Source: Acetobacteraceae bacterium (GTDB taxonomy: Bacteria; Pseudomonadota; Alphaproteobacteria; Acetobacterales; Acetobacteraceae). Taken from it: a stretch of 43,721 nucleotides of DNA. The DNA is taken from positions 1 to 43,721 of the forward strand of contig JANXMB010000050.1 in assembly GCA_025354865.1 (NCBI GenBank), read 5' to 3'. The notes under the pieces were generated by a model. The model worked only from the letters and a program-made list of their open reading frames with translations. It did no database searches and was not told where the DNA came from. Position numbers and translations under genes: made by a program. This document shows positions 27,139 through 35,831 of the stretch, piece by piece (the stretch's first letter is position 1; each line of letters begins with the position of its first letter).

Positions 27139-28608
27139 TCAATCCTCGTAATGATCCGCGACCAGCCGATCCAGCATGCGCACGCCGTAGCCGGTCGCAC
27201 CTTTCGGCACCGTCGGCGCGTCTTTGCCGCTCCAGGCCATGCCGGCGATATCCAGATGCGCCCACGGCTTTTTGTTGACGAAGCGCTGGATGAACTGCGC
27301 GGCGGTGATCGATCCACCCGGCCGGCCGCCGATATTCTTCATGTCCGCGATCGCCGAGTCGATCTGCTTGTCGAAGGCATCGTGCAGCGGCATGCGCCAC
27401 AGCTTCTCCCCGATGGCATCGCCGGCCTTGGCCAGGCGGTCCGCGAGTTGGTCGTTATTGGCAAACAACCCGCCGTATTCGTGGCCCAGCCCGACGATGA
27501 TCGCGCCAGTCAGGGTCGCGAGGTCCACCATGAAGCGGGGATCGTATTTCTCCTGCGCATACCAAAGCACATCCGCGAGCACCAAACGGCCCTCGGCGTC
27601 GGTATTGATCACCTCGATGGTCTGGCCGGAATAGCTGACCACCACATCGCCGGGCCGCTGGGCGCTGCCCGACGGCATGTTTTCCACCAGCCCCACCAGA
27701 CCGATGGCGTTGACTTTCGCCTTCCGCCCCGCGAGCGCGGCCATCAGCCCGACCACCGCCCCGGCGCCGGCCATGTCCCACTTCATGTCCTCCATCCCCC
27801 CGGCCGGCTTGATGCTGATGCCGCCGGTGTCGAAGGTGACGCCTTTGCCGACGAAGCAGACCGGCTTCTCGGTCGATTTCTTCGCGCCGTTCCAGTGCAT
27901 GACCACCATGCGGGCTTCGTTGACGCTGCCTTGCGCCACGCCCAGCAGCGCACCGAAGCCCAGCTTGGCCATCTCCGCCGGCCCCAGAACCTCCACCGTC
28001 AGGCCGAGATCGGTGAGCTTGGTGCAGCGATCCGCCATTTCGGCGGGGGTCAGCACGTTGGGCGGCTCGCTGACCAGATCGCGGGTCAGGAATACCCCGG
28101 CGGCGACGCCTTTCAGCGGCTCGAACGCGGTCTCGGCGCGTTTGGGGTGGTCGGTCAGGACGGTCAGGCCGGTGAGTTTCGGCTTGTCGGCGGGCTTTTG
28201 TTTGGTGCGGTAGCGATCGAAGCGGTAGCTGCGCAGCACCGCGCCCAGCGCGATTTCCGCCGCCTGACCGGGTTTCAGCGCATCCGCCGCCACCGCGACC
28301 ACGGCTTCCCGCCCCAGCGCCGCAGCGATGGCGCCGCCGGCATTTTCCAGCACGGTCTGTGTCGTCTCGTCTTCTTTGCCCAGGCCCACCGCGAGCACCC
28401 GGGTCAGCCCGGCGCCGGGCGCCAGGATCGTGCAGGTCTTGCCCTTGCCGCCGGTGAATTCGGCGACCGCGAGGGCACGCGCAATGGCGCCGCCCGTGGC
28501 CGCGTCGGCTTGCTGCCACAGCCCGGCGGGTTTGGCGCCTTCGTGGATCGGCAGCACGAGCGCACCGGAGTCCGGCAGGGCCGGTTTGGCGAAGGCGATA
28601 TCGAGCAT
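27139..28608 (-). CDS. pepA: Leucyl aminopeptidase PepA
   Basis: Cytoplasmic M17 aminopeptidase of 489 residues, hexameric with two metals, removing N-terminal residues from peptides. The family signature NTDAEGRLVLADVLWYA is present. Metal and active-site segments include GKGVTFDTGGISIKP (lysine and aspartate ligands) and KWDMAGAGAVVGLM. The N-terminal domain covers residues ~1-160. The start at 28608 gives MLDIAFAKPALPDSG. It is divergent from the tsaC gene across 62 bases and is cotranscribed with holC. Confidence 0.97.
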   Translation of the reverse strand: MLDIAFAKPALPDSGALVLPIHEGAKPAGLWQQADAATGGAIARALAVAEFTGGKGKTCTILAPGAGLTRVLAVGLGKEDETTQTVLENAGGAIAAALGREAVVAVAADALKPGQAAEIALGAVLRSYRFDRYRTKQKPADKPKLTGLTVLTDHPKRAETAFEPLKGVAAGVFLTRDLVSEPPNVLTPAEMADRCTKLTDLGLTVEVLGPAEMAKLGFGALLGVAQGSVNEARMVVMHWNGAKKSTEKPVCFVGKGVTFDTGGISIKPAGGMEDMKWDMAGAGAVVGLMAALAGRKAKVNAIGLVGLVENMPSGSAQRPGDVVVSYSGQTIEVINTDAEGRLVLADVLWYAQEKYDPRFMVDLATLTGAIIVGLGHEYGGLFANNDQLADRLAKAGDAIGEKLWRMPLHDAFDKQIDSAIADMKNIGGRPGGSITAAQFIQRFVNKKPWAHLDIAGMAWSGKDAPTVPKGATGYGVRMLDRLVADHYED

Positions 28609-28670
28609 GGACGCGGCCCCTCTGGTTTAATGTATCGGCATGAGATTACCCAAGCAGATGGGGCTTTGCC

Positions 28671-29654
28671 ATGCCCCGCGCCACCGTTATTGACCACGCC
28701 ATGACAGAACGCCTTCTGGATCACGCCGCCGGCATCGCGCGCGCCGCCCAATTGCTGCGGGAGGGCGCGCTGGTGGCGTTCGGGACCGAGACGGTCTACG
28801 GCCTCGGCGCCGATGCCACCGACGCGGCGGCGGTCGCCGGGATTTTCGCTGCCAAGCGCCGGCCGCATTTCAACCCGCTGATCTGTCACTACGAATCGGC
28901 CGAGGCCGCGTTTCGCGACGTTGTTGCGGATCGCCGAGCGCGGGTGGTGGCGGCGGCACTTTGGCCGGGACCGCTGACTTTGGTGCTGCCGCGCCGGCCG
29001 GATTGCCGCATTGCTCTGCTGACCGGCGCCGGCCTCGACACCCAAGCCGTGCGTGTCCCGGCGCATGCCACCGCGCAGGCATTATGCCAGGCGGTGGGGC
29101 GGCCGGTGGCGGGACCCTCGGCCAATATGTCGGGACAGGTGAGCCCGACGACCGCGCAGCACGTGCTGGATGGGCTGCAGGGGCGCATCGCCGCCGTGCT
29201 GGATAGCGGCCCTTGCGCCGTCGGGATCGAATCGACGGTGCTGGACCTCAGCGGTCCGACGGCGGTGTTGCTCCGCCACGGCGGTGCGACCATCGAGGCG
29301 ATCGAGGCCCTGATCGGCCCCGTCGCTCGTTTGCCGGCGCCCCAAGAGCCTCTGCGCGGTCCCGGCATGCTGGCGTCCCACTACGCGCCGTCGCTGCCGG
29401 TGCGGCTGGACGCGACATCGGTGGCAGCCGATGAAGCGCTGCTGGCCTTCGGTCCGCCCCTGCAAGGCGCCGGGGCGATATTCCAACTCAGCGCCACCGG
29501 CTCCTTGACCGAGGCCGCCGCCCGCCTGTTCGACGGCCTGCGCAGCTTGGATCGGACGGGGCTGCGCGGGATCGCGGCGATGCCGATTCCGGCGACCGGA
29601 TTGGGGCTGGCGATCGCCGACCGTTTGGGCAGAGCGGCTGCACCGCGCGGGTGA
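28671..29654 (+). CDS. tsaC: L-threonylcarbamoyladenylate synthase (Sua5/TsaC type)
   Basis: Makes threonylcarbamoyl-AMP for the t6A37 modification of ANN-decoding tRNAs. 327 residues, the longer Sua5-type form. The YrdC domain (residues ~20-210) contains GALVAFGTETVYGLGADAT, AAKRRPHFNPLICH and VAGPSANMSGQVSPT. The linker PLRGPGMLASHYAP leads into a C-terminal Sua5 domain. The start is either ATG 28671 or ATG 28701 (MTERLLDHAAG); neither has a strong ribosome binding site. It converges on the leucine-rich-repeat gene with an 8-base gap. Confidence 0.93.
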   Translation: MPRATVIDHAMTERLLDHAAGIARAAQLLREGALVAFGTETVYGLGADATDAAAVAGIFAAKRRPHFNPLICHYESAEAAFRDVVADRRARVVAAALWPGPLTLVLPRRPDCRIALLTGAGLDTQAVRVPAHATAQALCQAVGRPVAGPSANMSGQVSPTTAQHVLDGLQGRIAAVLDSGPCAVGIESTVLDLSGPTAVLLRHGGATIEAIEALIGPVARLPAPQEPLRGPGMLASHYAPSLPVRLDATSVAADEALLAFGPPLQGAGAIFQLSATGSLTEAAARLFDGLRSLDRTGLRGIAAMPIPATGLGLAIADRLGRAAAPRG

Positions 29655-29662
29655 TGGGGGCG

Positions 29663-30409
29663 CTATGCCTCCCGCAGGCGACGGCGGCGCGGCACGGTGG
29701 CGGCGGTCACGATCTCGCACCCCGTCAACCCGTCGAGGACCGAAAGATCGGTCGCCCGCGTGCCCCGCACATCCAGCCGGCGCAGCTGCATCAGCCCGGC
29801 CAGCGGTCGCAAATCGGCCACCGGGGTATCGCCGATATCCAGAAACGCCAGCCGACCCAATCCCGCCAACGCCGAGAGGTCGCTGACCTTCGTCCCCGCG
29901 AGTTCGAGGCTGTGCAGCCGCCGCAGCCCCGCCAGCGGTGCGATATCGACAACCGGGGTGCCGCCGATATCCAGACGCTCCAACCCCGTCAGCCCGGCCA
30001 AAGGCCGGAGATCGGCGACCAGGGTGCCGGTGAGGTAACAACGCTCCAACCCCGCAAGCCCGCGCAACGGGGCGATATCGGCGACGGCGGTGAACGACAG
30101 AATAAGGTTGCGCAGTCCGGTCAGCGCTGCCAGCGGGGCGATGTCGGCAATGCGGGTCAATTTCAGGTCCAGATCGCGCAATCCCGTCAACCCGCTCAGC
30201 GGCGCAAGATCTGCCGCTCGGGTGCGGGTCAACACCAAGGTCCGCAGCGCCGTCAGCCCCGCCAGCGGCCGCAGATCGGACATGAGCGCGAGGCCCAGGC
30301 GCAGCGTCTCGATCGTGGGCGCGATGGCGGGCGCGGGGGCGATGCCGGCCAGGATGTCGCGCACCACGGCTTCCAGTCCCGGGTTATTGTCCGCCAGTGC
30401 CGGTGTCAC
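29663..30409 (-). CDS. Internalin-like leucine-rich-repeat protein
   Basis: 248 residues made almost entirely of eight to nine 22-residue leucine-rich repeats of the form LxxLxLxxTxxxDLxPLxGLTG, for example LRDLDLKLTRIADIAPLAAL. No signal peptide, membrane anchor or sorting signal is seen, so it is probably cytoplasmic and binds a protein partner. The start is GTG at 30409, chosen because GGGAG lies six bases upstream. An in-frame ATG at 30463 has no ribosome binding site. The C-terminus ends in RRRRLREA. Partner and function are unknown. Confidence 0.8.
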   Translation of the reverse strand: MTPALADNNPGLEAVVRDILAGIAPAPAIAPTIETLRLGLALMSDLRPLAGLTALRTLVLTRTRAADLAPLSGLTGLRDLDLKLTRIADIAPLAALTGLRNLILSFTAVADIAPLRGLAGLERCYLTGTLVADLRPLAGLTGLERLDIGGTPVVDIAPLAGLRRLHSLELAGTKVSDLSALAGLGRLAFLDIGDTPVADLRPLAGLMQLRRLDVRGTRATDLSVLDGLTGCEIVTAATVPRRRRLREA

Positions 30410-30483
30410 ATGCCGCTCCCATCTATCCGAAATCCCTCGGCGCGGGCAGATTGTTGCCCGCATGATCTAATCAGGAGGAAACC

Positions 30484-31092
30484 ATGCTCCGCATCCACGG
30501 TTCCGCCCGTTCCCGCGCCGTCCGCACTTTGTGGATGGTGGGCGAACTCGGCCTGTCCTACGACCATAACGACATTCTGCCCCGATCCCCCGGCACGCGC
30601 ACCCCGGAATATCTGGCGCTGAACCCGAACGCCCGCGTGCCCACCATCGAGGACGACGGCCTGGTGCTGTCCGAATCCATGGCCATCAACATGTATCTGG
30701 CCAAGAAGCACAACAGCCCGCTGTACCCCGCCGATCCGGCGAACGAGGCGCTTATGTGGCAATGGAGCTTGTGGGAAACTGATCGGTTGGATCGGCAGAT
30801 CACCACCTACGCCAACCACACGACGGCCCTGCCGGAGGCGCAGCGCGACAAAGCGACCGCCGATGCCGCCTGGGCCGAGATCGAGCCTGCGTTGACCATT
30901 CTGAACGCCGCCTTGACTGCGAAGCCGTGGCTGGCCGGCGACGCGTTCTCGGTCGCCGATCTGAATGTGGCCGGGGCGTTGTTTCGCGGCCTGTCGATGG
31001 ATTGGTCGCGCTGGCCGGCGCTGACAGCATGGCTGGCGCTTTGCTGGTCCCGCCCGGCGGCGCAGAAAGCCAAAGCCCAGCGGGAGGCGTAG
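30484..31092 (+). CDS. Glutathione S-transferase family protein
   Basis: 202 residues. An N-terminal thioredoxin-like domain (MLRIHGSARSRAVRTLWMVG, with the cis-proline segment ARVPTIEDDGLVLSESMAIN) is followed by a helical domain ending in GDAFSVADLNVAGALFR. The SES segment contacts the glutathione gamma-glutamyl group in this family. The start at 30484 has an excellent ribosome binding site (CAGGAGGAAACC). The likely role is detoxification or stress response. It is convergent with the hydrolase gene and separated from it by a GC-rich hairpin. Confidence 0.93.
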   Translation: MLRIHGSARSRAVRTLWMVGELGLSYDHNDILPRSPGTRTPEYLALNPNARVPTIEDDGLVLSESMAINMYLAKKHNSPLYPADPANEALMWQWSLWETDRLDRQITTYANHTTALPEAQRDKATADAAWAEIEPALTILNAALTAKPWLAGDAFSVADLNVAGALFRGLSMDWSRWPALTAWLALCWSRPAAQKAKAQREA

Positions 31093-31099
31093 GCAGGCG

Positions 31100-31120
31100 G
31101 GGAGGGGGCCGTCCCCTCCC
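31100..31120. terminator. GC-rich hairpin between convergent genes
   Basis: GGGAGGGG (31100-31107) and CCCCTCCC (31113-31120) form a perfect 8-bp stem with a 5-base loop between the GST and hydrolase stops. There is no T-run, but the position suits a bidirectional terminator. Confidence 0.5.
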
Positions 31121-32124
31121 TAACCCGCTGCCATCTCCAGCTTACGGATGAACGCCGCCAGCGCGGGCGCCCATTTCGCGGCGTCCGCGCCGGATGCCAA
31201 ATGCCCGTGCTGGCTCTCCAGCTCGAAATACGTCGCATCGACCCCCGCCGCCCGAAGCCCGGCCATGACGCCGGGGGCAAGGCTGGGGGGAAACAAAGCG
31301 TCGGTCGTGGACAGCACATACAGCACCGGCACCCGGATTTTCCCGAAATCCTTCGCCACGTCGTATTGCTCCATCGCGCGGCCCAGAATGAACAGCGAAT
31401 TGGCGTCGAACGTATCGGCCCAGGCCCCGGCGATGCGGCGCATGTCCTCGGCCCCCACGGACAGGCCGTAGCGGGTCAGGGTGTCGGTCCGCAGACGGAT
31501 CATCGTCTCCCGCACCCCGCCGTTTTCGTAGTAATCGCCGTTGTTCCAGTTGGGGTCGGGGGCGAACCATTTCAGCAGGCCGGCGACCCGATCCGATTGC
31601 GGCGGCAGCGGGGAGGTCACGACCGGCACGATCCCGTCCATGAAATCGGGAAACGACACCGCCCATTGGAACGCCTGGAAGCCGCCGTAGGACGGTCCCA
31701 CCACGGCGCGCAGATGGGCGACCCCGAGATGCGTCAGCAGCCGATGCTGGGCCGCGACGATATCGGCCACCGTCAGCGTCGGGAACGAGGACCCGTACGG
31801 CTTGCCGGTGCGCGGATCGATCGAGGCGGCGTTGGTGGACCCGAAGCTCGACCCCAGCATGTTGGAGCAAACGACAAAATAGCGATCCGTGTCGATCGGC
31901 GCGCCCGGCCCGACCAACGTGCTCCAGGCCCCTTCCGAGGAGGCAACCCCAGGCTCGATCATGCGCGGACCGCTGGTGTAGCCATGGGTGACCAGGATGG
32001 CATTGCGCCCGTCGGCGGCCAATGTGCCGCGTGCGACATAGGCGATCGTCGCCTCCGGCAGGACGGCGCCCGAGGACAGGCGGAAATCCTGGATGGTAAA
32101 GTTTGCGTGCACGCTGTCCTGCAT
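31120..32124 (-). CDS. Alpha/beta hydrolase of the homoserine O-acetyltransferase (MetX) family
   Basis: 334 residues with the MetX-type alpha/beta fold. The nucleophile is in VVGPSYGGFQAFQW, where true MetX usually has GGSMGG. The acid-histidine region is STTDALFPPS and ESQHGHLASG. SNMLGSSFGSTNAASIDPRT matches the MetX oxyanion region. It could be a homoserine acetyltransferase or a related hydrolase; the altered nucleophile elbow favours a relative over the biosynthetic enzyme. No metW or other methionine gene is adjacent. The start at 32124 gives MQDSVHANFTIQDF. It is divergent from sodC. Confidence 0.82.
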   Translation of the reverse strand: MQDSVHANFTIQDFRLSSGAVLPEATIAYVARGTLAADGRNAILVTHGYTSGPRMIEPGVASSEGAWSTLVGPGAPIDTDRYFVVCSNMLGSSFGSTNAASIDPRTGKPYGSSFPTLTVADIVAAQHRLLTHLGVAHLRAVVGPSYGGFQAFQWAVSFPDFMDGIVPVVTSPLPPQSDRVAGLLKWFAPDPNWNNGDYYENGGVRETMIRLRTDTLTRYGLSVGAEDMRRIAGAWADTFDANSLFILGRAMEQYDVAKDFGKIRVPVLYVLSTTDALFPPSLAPGVMAGLRAAGVDATYFELESQHGHLASGADAAKWAPALAAFIRKLEMAAG

Positions 32125-32231
32125 GGCGGTCCTCCCGATCTTATCGGCAGCATGCCGCGCCGGACCGGCATTGCCTATGGGGGGATGGCATGCGAATCAG
32201 CACACCGTACAACCGGGTAGGGACCGATCGC

Positions 32232-32762
32232 ATGACCGCAAAAACACGCTGGGCCGTTCCGTTCGCCGCCGCGCTGCTGCTGGGCGCCGCATCGGCTCGG
32301 GCCGAGGACGCCGCGATGACCCTGGTCGGGCCGACCGGAACCGGCGATGCGGTCGGGACGGTGTCGATCGCCGCGTCGGCCGGCGGCGCGGTGTTCACGC
32401 TGAACCTGAAAGGCCTGCCGCCCGGTCCGCACGGGTTCCATGTGCACGAAAACGGCCAGTGCGGGCCGACCGCGATGAATGGTGTCGCCATTCCGGCCGG
32501 TGCGGCGGGCGGGCATTGGGACAGCGACCATACCAACAAGCATGCCGGCCCGACCGGCGACGGGCATAGCGGCGACCTGCCGCTGCTGACGGTCGCGGCC
32601 GACGGCACCGCGACGCAAAGCTTGGTCGGGCCGCGGATCGCGGATATCGGCGTGCTCAAAGGCCATGCGCTGGTGATCCATATGAACGGCGACAATTACA
32701 GCGACCAGCCGGCCGCGCTGGGCGGTGGCGGCGCCCGCCTCGCCTGCGGTGTCGTGAAATAG
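32232..32762 (+). CDS. sodC: Cu/Zn superoxide dismutase, periplasmic
   Basis: 176 residues that dismutate superoxide. A signal peptide is visible (MTAKTRWAVPFAAALLLGAA then SARAED). The metal ligands are in GFHVHENGQC, the zinc loop GGHWDSDHTNKHAG and GHSGDLP, and VIHMNGDNYSDQP. The disulphide cysteines are in GQC and RLACGVV. I chose the ATG at 32232 because it places the signal peptide at the N-terminus; an in-frame ATG at 32190 is also possible. Together with katG it marks an oxidative-stress defence. Confidence 0.95.
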   Translation: MTAKTRWAVPFAAALLLGAASARAEDAAMTLVGPTGTGDAVGTVSIAASAGGAVFTLNLKGLPPGPHGFHVHENGQCGPTAMNGVAIPAGAAGGHWDSDHTNKHAGPTGDGHSGDLPLLTVAADGTATQSLVGPRIADIGVLKGHALVIHMNGDNYSDQPAALGGGGARLACGVVK

Positions 32763-32777
32763 GCGGGGTTCGGACCG

Positions 32778-33845
32778 ATGGAATTCGGGATCGCCCTGCC
32801 CACCGCCGCCGACTCCTGGAAGGTGGTGAAACGCGCCGAGGAACTGGGTTTCCACCACGCTTGGTTCTACGACACCCAAATGCTGTGCGCCGATTGCTTC
32901 GTCGCGATGGGTGCGGCGGCGGTGCATACGTCCCGCATCCGGCTGGGCACCGGCGTGTTGATCCCGTCCAACCGCATCGCCCCGGTTGCGGCGAATAGTT
33001 TTGCCTCGTTGAACCGTCTGGCGCCGGGGCGGATCGATTTCGGCGTCGGCACCGGCTTCACCGGGCGGCGCACCATGGGGCTGGGGGCGATCAAGCTTAG
33101 CGAGATGGCCGAGTATATCCGGGTCGTCATGGCATTGCTGCGCGGCGAGACCACGGAATTCGCCGTCGAGGGGCACCGGCAGAAGATCGCTTTCCTCAAT
33201 CCCGAACTCGATCTGATCAATTTGCAGGATCCGGTCGGGCTGCACGTCTCCGCTTATGGCCCGCGCGCAAGGCGGCTGACCGCGCAACTGGGTGCCGGCT
33301 GGCTGAATTTCGTGGGGGAGGTCGCGGGCGGCATTGCCGCGATGCAGGCGATGCAGGCCAGTTGGGCGGAGGCGGGCCGAGCGGCGGGGGATTTGACGGC
33401 GGTGGCTTTTGCGTTGGGGTGTGTGCTGGAACCGGGGGAGCCGGTGGATTCCGATCGCGCGGTGGCGCAGGCCGGGCCGCGAGCGACGGTGCTATTGCAT
33501 CGCGCCGCGGATGAGGCGTTGTCGGGTTTGCCCAATAGCTCCGCCATTCCGGCCTCGGTCGCCGAGGCGGTCGCCGGCTACGTCGCCCTTGCCCGCAACT
33601 TCGAGCCGGCGGATGCTCGCTACCTGGAAAACCATCGCGGCCATCTAATGGCGGTGAAACCGGCGGAGCGCCCGTTCGTGACGCCGGCGTTGATCCAGGA
33701 GACAACGTTCACCGGCACCGAGGCAGATCTGGCGGAACGGATCGCGGCGTTGCGCGATGCAGGCTACACGCAGTTCACCATCCAATTAATCCCCGGCCAA
33801 GAGCAAGCAATCGAGGATTGGGGACGCCTAAAGGCAAAATTCTAA
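32778..33845 (+). CDS. Luciferase-like (LLM class) flavin-dependent oxidoreductase
   Basis: TIM-barrel monooxygenase-type protein of 355 residues. MEFGIALPTAADSWKVVKRA, HHAWFYDTQMLCAD and RIRLGTGVLIPSNR are typical of the luciferase-like superfamily, as is APGRIDFGVGTGFTGRRTMG. It starts 15 bases after the sodC stop and may be cotranscribed with it. Whether the cofactor is FMN or F420 cannot be read from the sequence, and the substrate is unknown. Confidence 0.88.
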   Translation: MEFGIALPTAADSWKVVKRAEELGFHHAWFYDTQMLCADCFVAMGAAAVHTSRIRLGTGVLIPSNRIAPVAANSFASLNRLAPGRIDFGVGTGFTGRRTMGLGAIKLSEMAEYIRVVMALLRGETTEFAVEGHRQKIAFLNPELDLINLQDPVGLHVSAYGPRARRLTAQLGAGWLNFVGEVAGGIAAMQAMQASWAEAGRAAGDLTAVAFALGCVLEPGEPVDSDRAVAQAGPRATVLLHRAADEALSGLPNSSAIPASVAEAVAGYVALARNFEPADARYLENHRGHLMAVKPAERPFVTPALIQETTFTGTEADLAERIAALRDAGYTQFTIQLIPGQEQAIEDWGRLKAKF

Positions 33846-33887
33846 CCGCCCCACAAAATCGCCAGTGAGCCCGCCAGCAAAGGTCGG

Positions 33888-33920
33888 AAAATTTTTTGCT
33901 TCTTTTTTATAAAAAAGAAG
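33888..33920 (-). repeat. AT-rich palindromic element, copy 2 (inverted)
   Basis: Identical over 33 bases to the reverse complement of 24982-25014, including the 22-base palindrome at 33899-33920. It lies 42 bases after the oxidoreductase stop and 73 bases before the glycosyltransferase start. The U-run side faces the minus direction. Confidence 0.85.
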
Positions 33921-33993
33921 CCTTCCTTGGTACGAAATCGAAACCCCAACCGTCAGGATATCCGAAAGCCCGATAATGCCCTAAGAACCCAGC

Positions 33994-34662
33994 ATGAAAA
34001 TATGCGTCGTCACCCCGTATTTCGAAACCAGCGAAGCCTGGATCCAGCAAGCCCACACCAGTGTGCGGGACCAAACGATCGAGGCGCATCATATCCTAGT
34101 TTGCGACGGATCGGCACCGGCGCAACTGCCCGATTTCAAGGGCATGCACATCGTATTGCAGCGCAATTACCGCGATTACGGCAACACTCCAAGGCTGATC
34201 GGTTGCTACCAGGCGATGGCGATGGGGGCGGATGCGATCGCGTTCCTAGATGCGGATAACTGGTACCATCCCGACCATCTGGAGGGGTTGCTGAAATACG
34301 CGGTCGAGCACCGGCTGGACGCGATCGCCTCCTCCCGCATGTTGCACCGGCTGGACGGCTCGGCCATGGGCAAATGCCCGACCGTCGATGGGCGCAACTT
34401 CATCGATACGAACTGCCTGCTGGTGATGAAATCGGCGTTCCATCACATGGTCGCCTGGACCTTGATGCCGCAGGATGTCGCGGCGGTGATGGATCAGGTG
34501 GTGTGGAACCACATGAAGGACGGCGGCGCTCGGATGGGGTTTTTGAACAAGGCGTCGGTCGCCTATCGCACCCGCCACGCCAGCCATTATCTGGCGGCGG
34601 GCGAACAACCCCCGGCCGAGGCGGTGAGCCGCACCGACACCCACGGCGACCGGTACCACTGA
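33994..34662 (+). CDS. Family 2-type glycosyltransferase, short
   Basis: 222 residues with a GT-A fold start: MKICVVTPYFETSEAWIQQA, HILVCDGSAP and the metal-binding AFLDADNWYHPDH (DxD-like). A later MDQVVWNHMKDGGARMGFL resembles the region that follows the acceptor site. There are no membrane segments. It probably transfers a sugar to a surface polysaccharide or lipid, but no polysaccharide gene is nearby. The ATG at 33994 follows a weak ribosome binding site. It is shorter than most family members. Confidence 0.8.
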   Translation: MKICVVTPYFETSEAWIQQAHTSVRDQTIEAHHILVCDGSAPAQLPDFKGMHIVLQRNYRDYGNTPRLIGCYQAMAMGADAIAFLDADNWYHPDHLEGLLKYAVEHRLDAIASSRMLHRLDGSAMGKCPTVDGRNFIDTNCLLVMKSAFHHMVAWTLMPQDVAAVMDQVVWNHMKDGGARMGFLNKASVAYRTRHASHYLAAGEQPPAEAVSRTDTHGDRYH

Positions 34663-34722
34663 GCACTCGTTTTGCCCCCGCCTTTTTGCCCCCGCCGAAC
34701 CCCTCGGCTACCATAGCAGACC

Positions 34723-35826
34723 ATGTCGTACTCCGCCGAAGACATCGCCCATATGCGCGCCGCCCTCGCCCTCGCGAGGCGTGGGCAAGGCGCGACCTGG
34801 CCGAACCCCTCGGTCGGCTGCGTCGTCGTCAAGGACAATCGCGTCGTCGGCCGTGGCGTCACCGCAACCGGCGGCCGGCCGCACGCCGAACCGCAGGCGC
34901 TGCAAATGGCCGGGGACAAGGCAAGGGGGGCGACGGCCTATGTCACCCTAGAACCCTGCTGCCACTGGGGCCGCACCCCGCCTTGCACCGATGCGCTGAT
35001 TGCAGCCGGCATCGCCCGCGTCGTCGTCGCCGCCCAGGACCCGGACAAGCGGGTCGATTCGCAAGGCATCGCCAAGCTGCGCGCCGCCGGCATCCGGACC
35101 GAGGTCGGGCTGCTGGAAACCGAGGCGCATGCCATCCTCGCCGGGTTCTTCCAACGCATCGGCACCGGTCGGCCGCTGGTCACACTCAAGCTGGCGACCA
35201 CGCTGGACGGCAAAATCGCCACCGCCAGCGGGGAGAGCCAGTGGATCACCGGTCCTGAGGCGCGGCGCATGGCGCATGCCATCCGGGGCCGCCACGATGC
35301 CATTCTGGTCGGCGTCGGCACCGTGCTGGCCGACGATCCCGATCTGACCTGCCGCATCCCCGGTTTTGCCAAGCGACCGATCGTCCGTGTCGTCGCCGAC
35401 AGCCATCTGCGCACCCCGCTTTCGGCGCGGCTGGTCGCCACTGCAAGGGAAGCGCCGACCTGGATCCTGACCCGCCCCGACGCCGATCCCGCCCGTAAAG
35501 CCGCGCTGCAAGCCGCCGGGGTCGAATTGTTCGCAGTACCGGCGGGGGACGGCGGCCTCGACATCGCGGCGGCGCTGCAAGCACTGGGTGCGGCAGGCAT
35601 CGGCTGGCTGATGACCGAAGGCGGCGGCCAAATCGCGGCTGCCCTGCTGCGCGCCGATCTTGTAGACCGGCTCGCCTGGTTTCATGCTCCGGCGACGATG
35701 GGCGGCGACGGCTGGCCTGGGGTGCATGCTTTCGGGCTTGAAAAACTGGCCGACATGCCCCGATTTACCAGGACAGGGATCGTGCCCCTGGGCAACGACC
35801 TGCTGACCGAATACACAAGGCGCTGA
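34723..35826 (+). CDS. ribD: Bifunctional riboflavin deaminase/reductase RibD
   Basis: Deaminates and then reduces the pyrimidine intermediate in riboflavin synthesis; 367 residues. The deaminase domain has PNPSVGCVVVKD, the zinc ligand PHAEPQAL and LEPCCHWGRTPPC. The reductase domain follows from residue ~150 (TLKLATTLDGKIATASGESQ) and includes MTEGGGQIAAALL. It is the first gene of the riboflavin operon. The 60-base gap upstream is too short for an FMN riboswitch. The start is the ATG at 34723. Confidence 0.97.
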   Translation: MSYSAEDIAHMRAALALARRGQGATWPNPSVGCVVVKDNRVVGRGVTATGGRPHAEPQALQMAGDKARGATAYVTLEPCCHWGRTPPCTDALIAAGIARVVVAAQDPDKRVDSQGIAKLRAAGIRTEVGLLETEAHAILAGFFQRIGTGRPLVTLKLATTLDGKIATASGESQWITGPEARRMAHAIRGRHDAILVGVGTVLADDPDLTCRIPGFAKRPIVRVVADSHLRTPLSARLVATAREAPTWILTRPDADPARKAALQAAGVELFAVPAGDGGLDIAAALQALGAAGIGWLMTEGGGQIAAALLRADLVDRLAWFHAPATMGGDGWPGVHAFGLEKLADMPRFTRTGIVPLGNDLLTEYTRR

Positions 35827-35831
35827 GACAC

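Noticed and set aside
27127-28704. Long plus-strand frame opposite pepA and holC.
   Set aside because: PepA carries its full signature on the minus strand; the plus-strand translation has no family similarity.
34663-34722. FMN riboswitch upstream of ribD.
   Set aside because: The gap is 60 bases and shows none of the conserved FMN-element helices.
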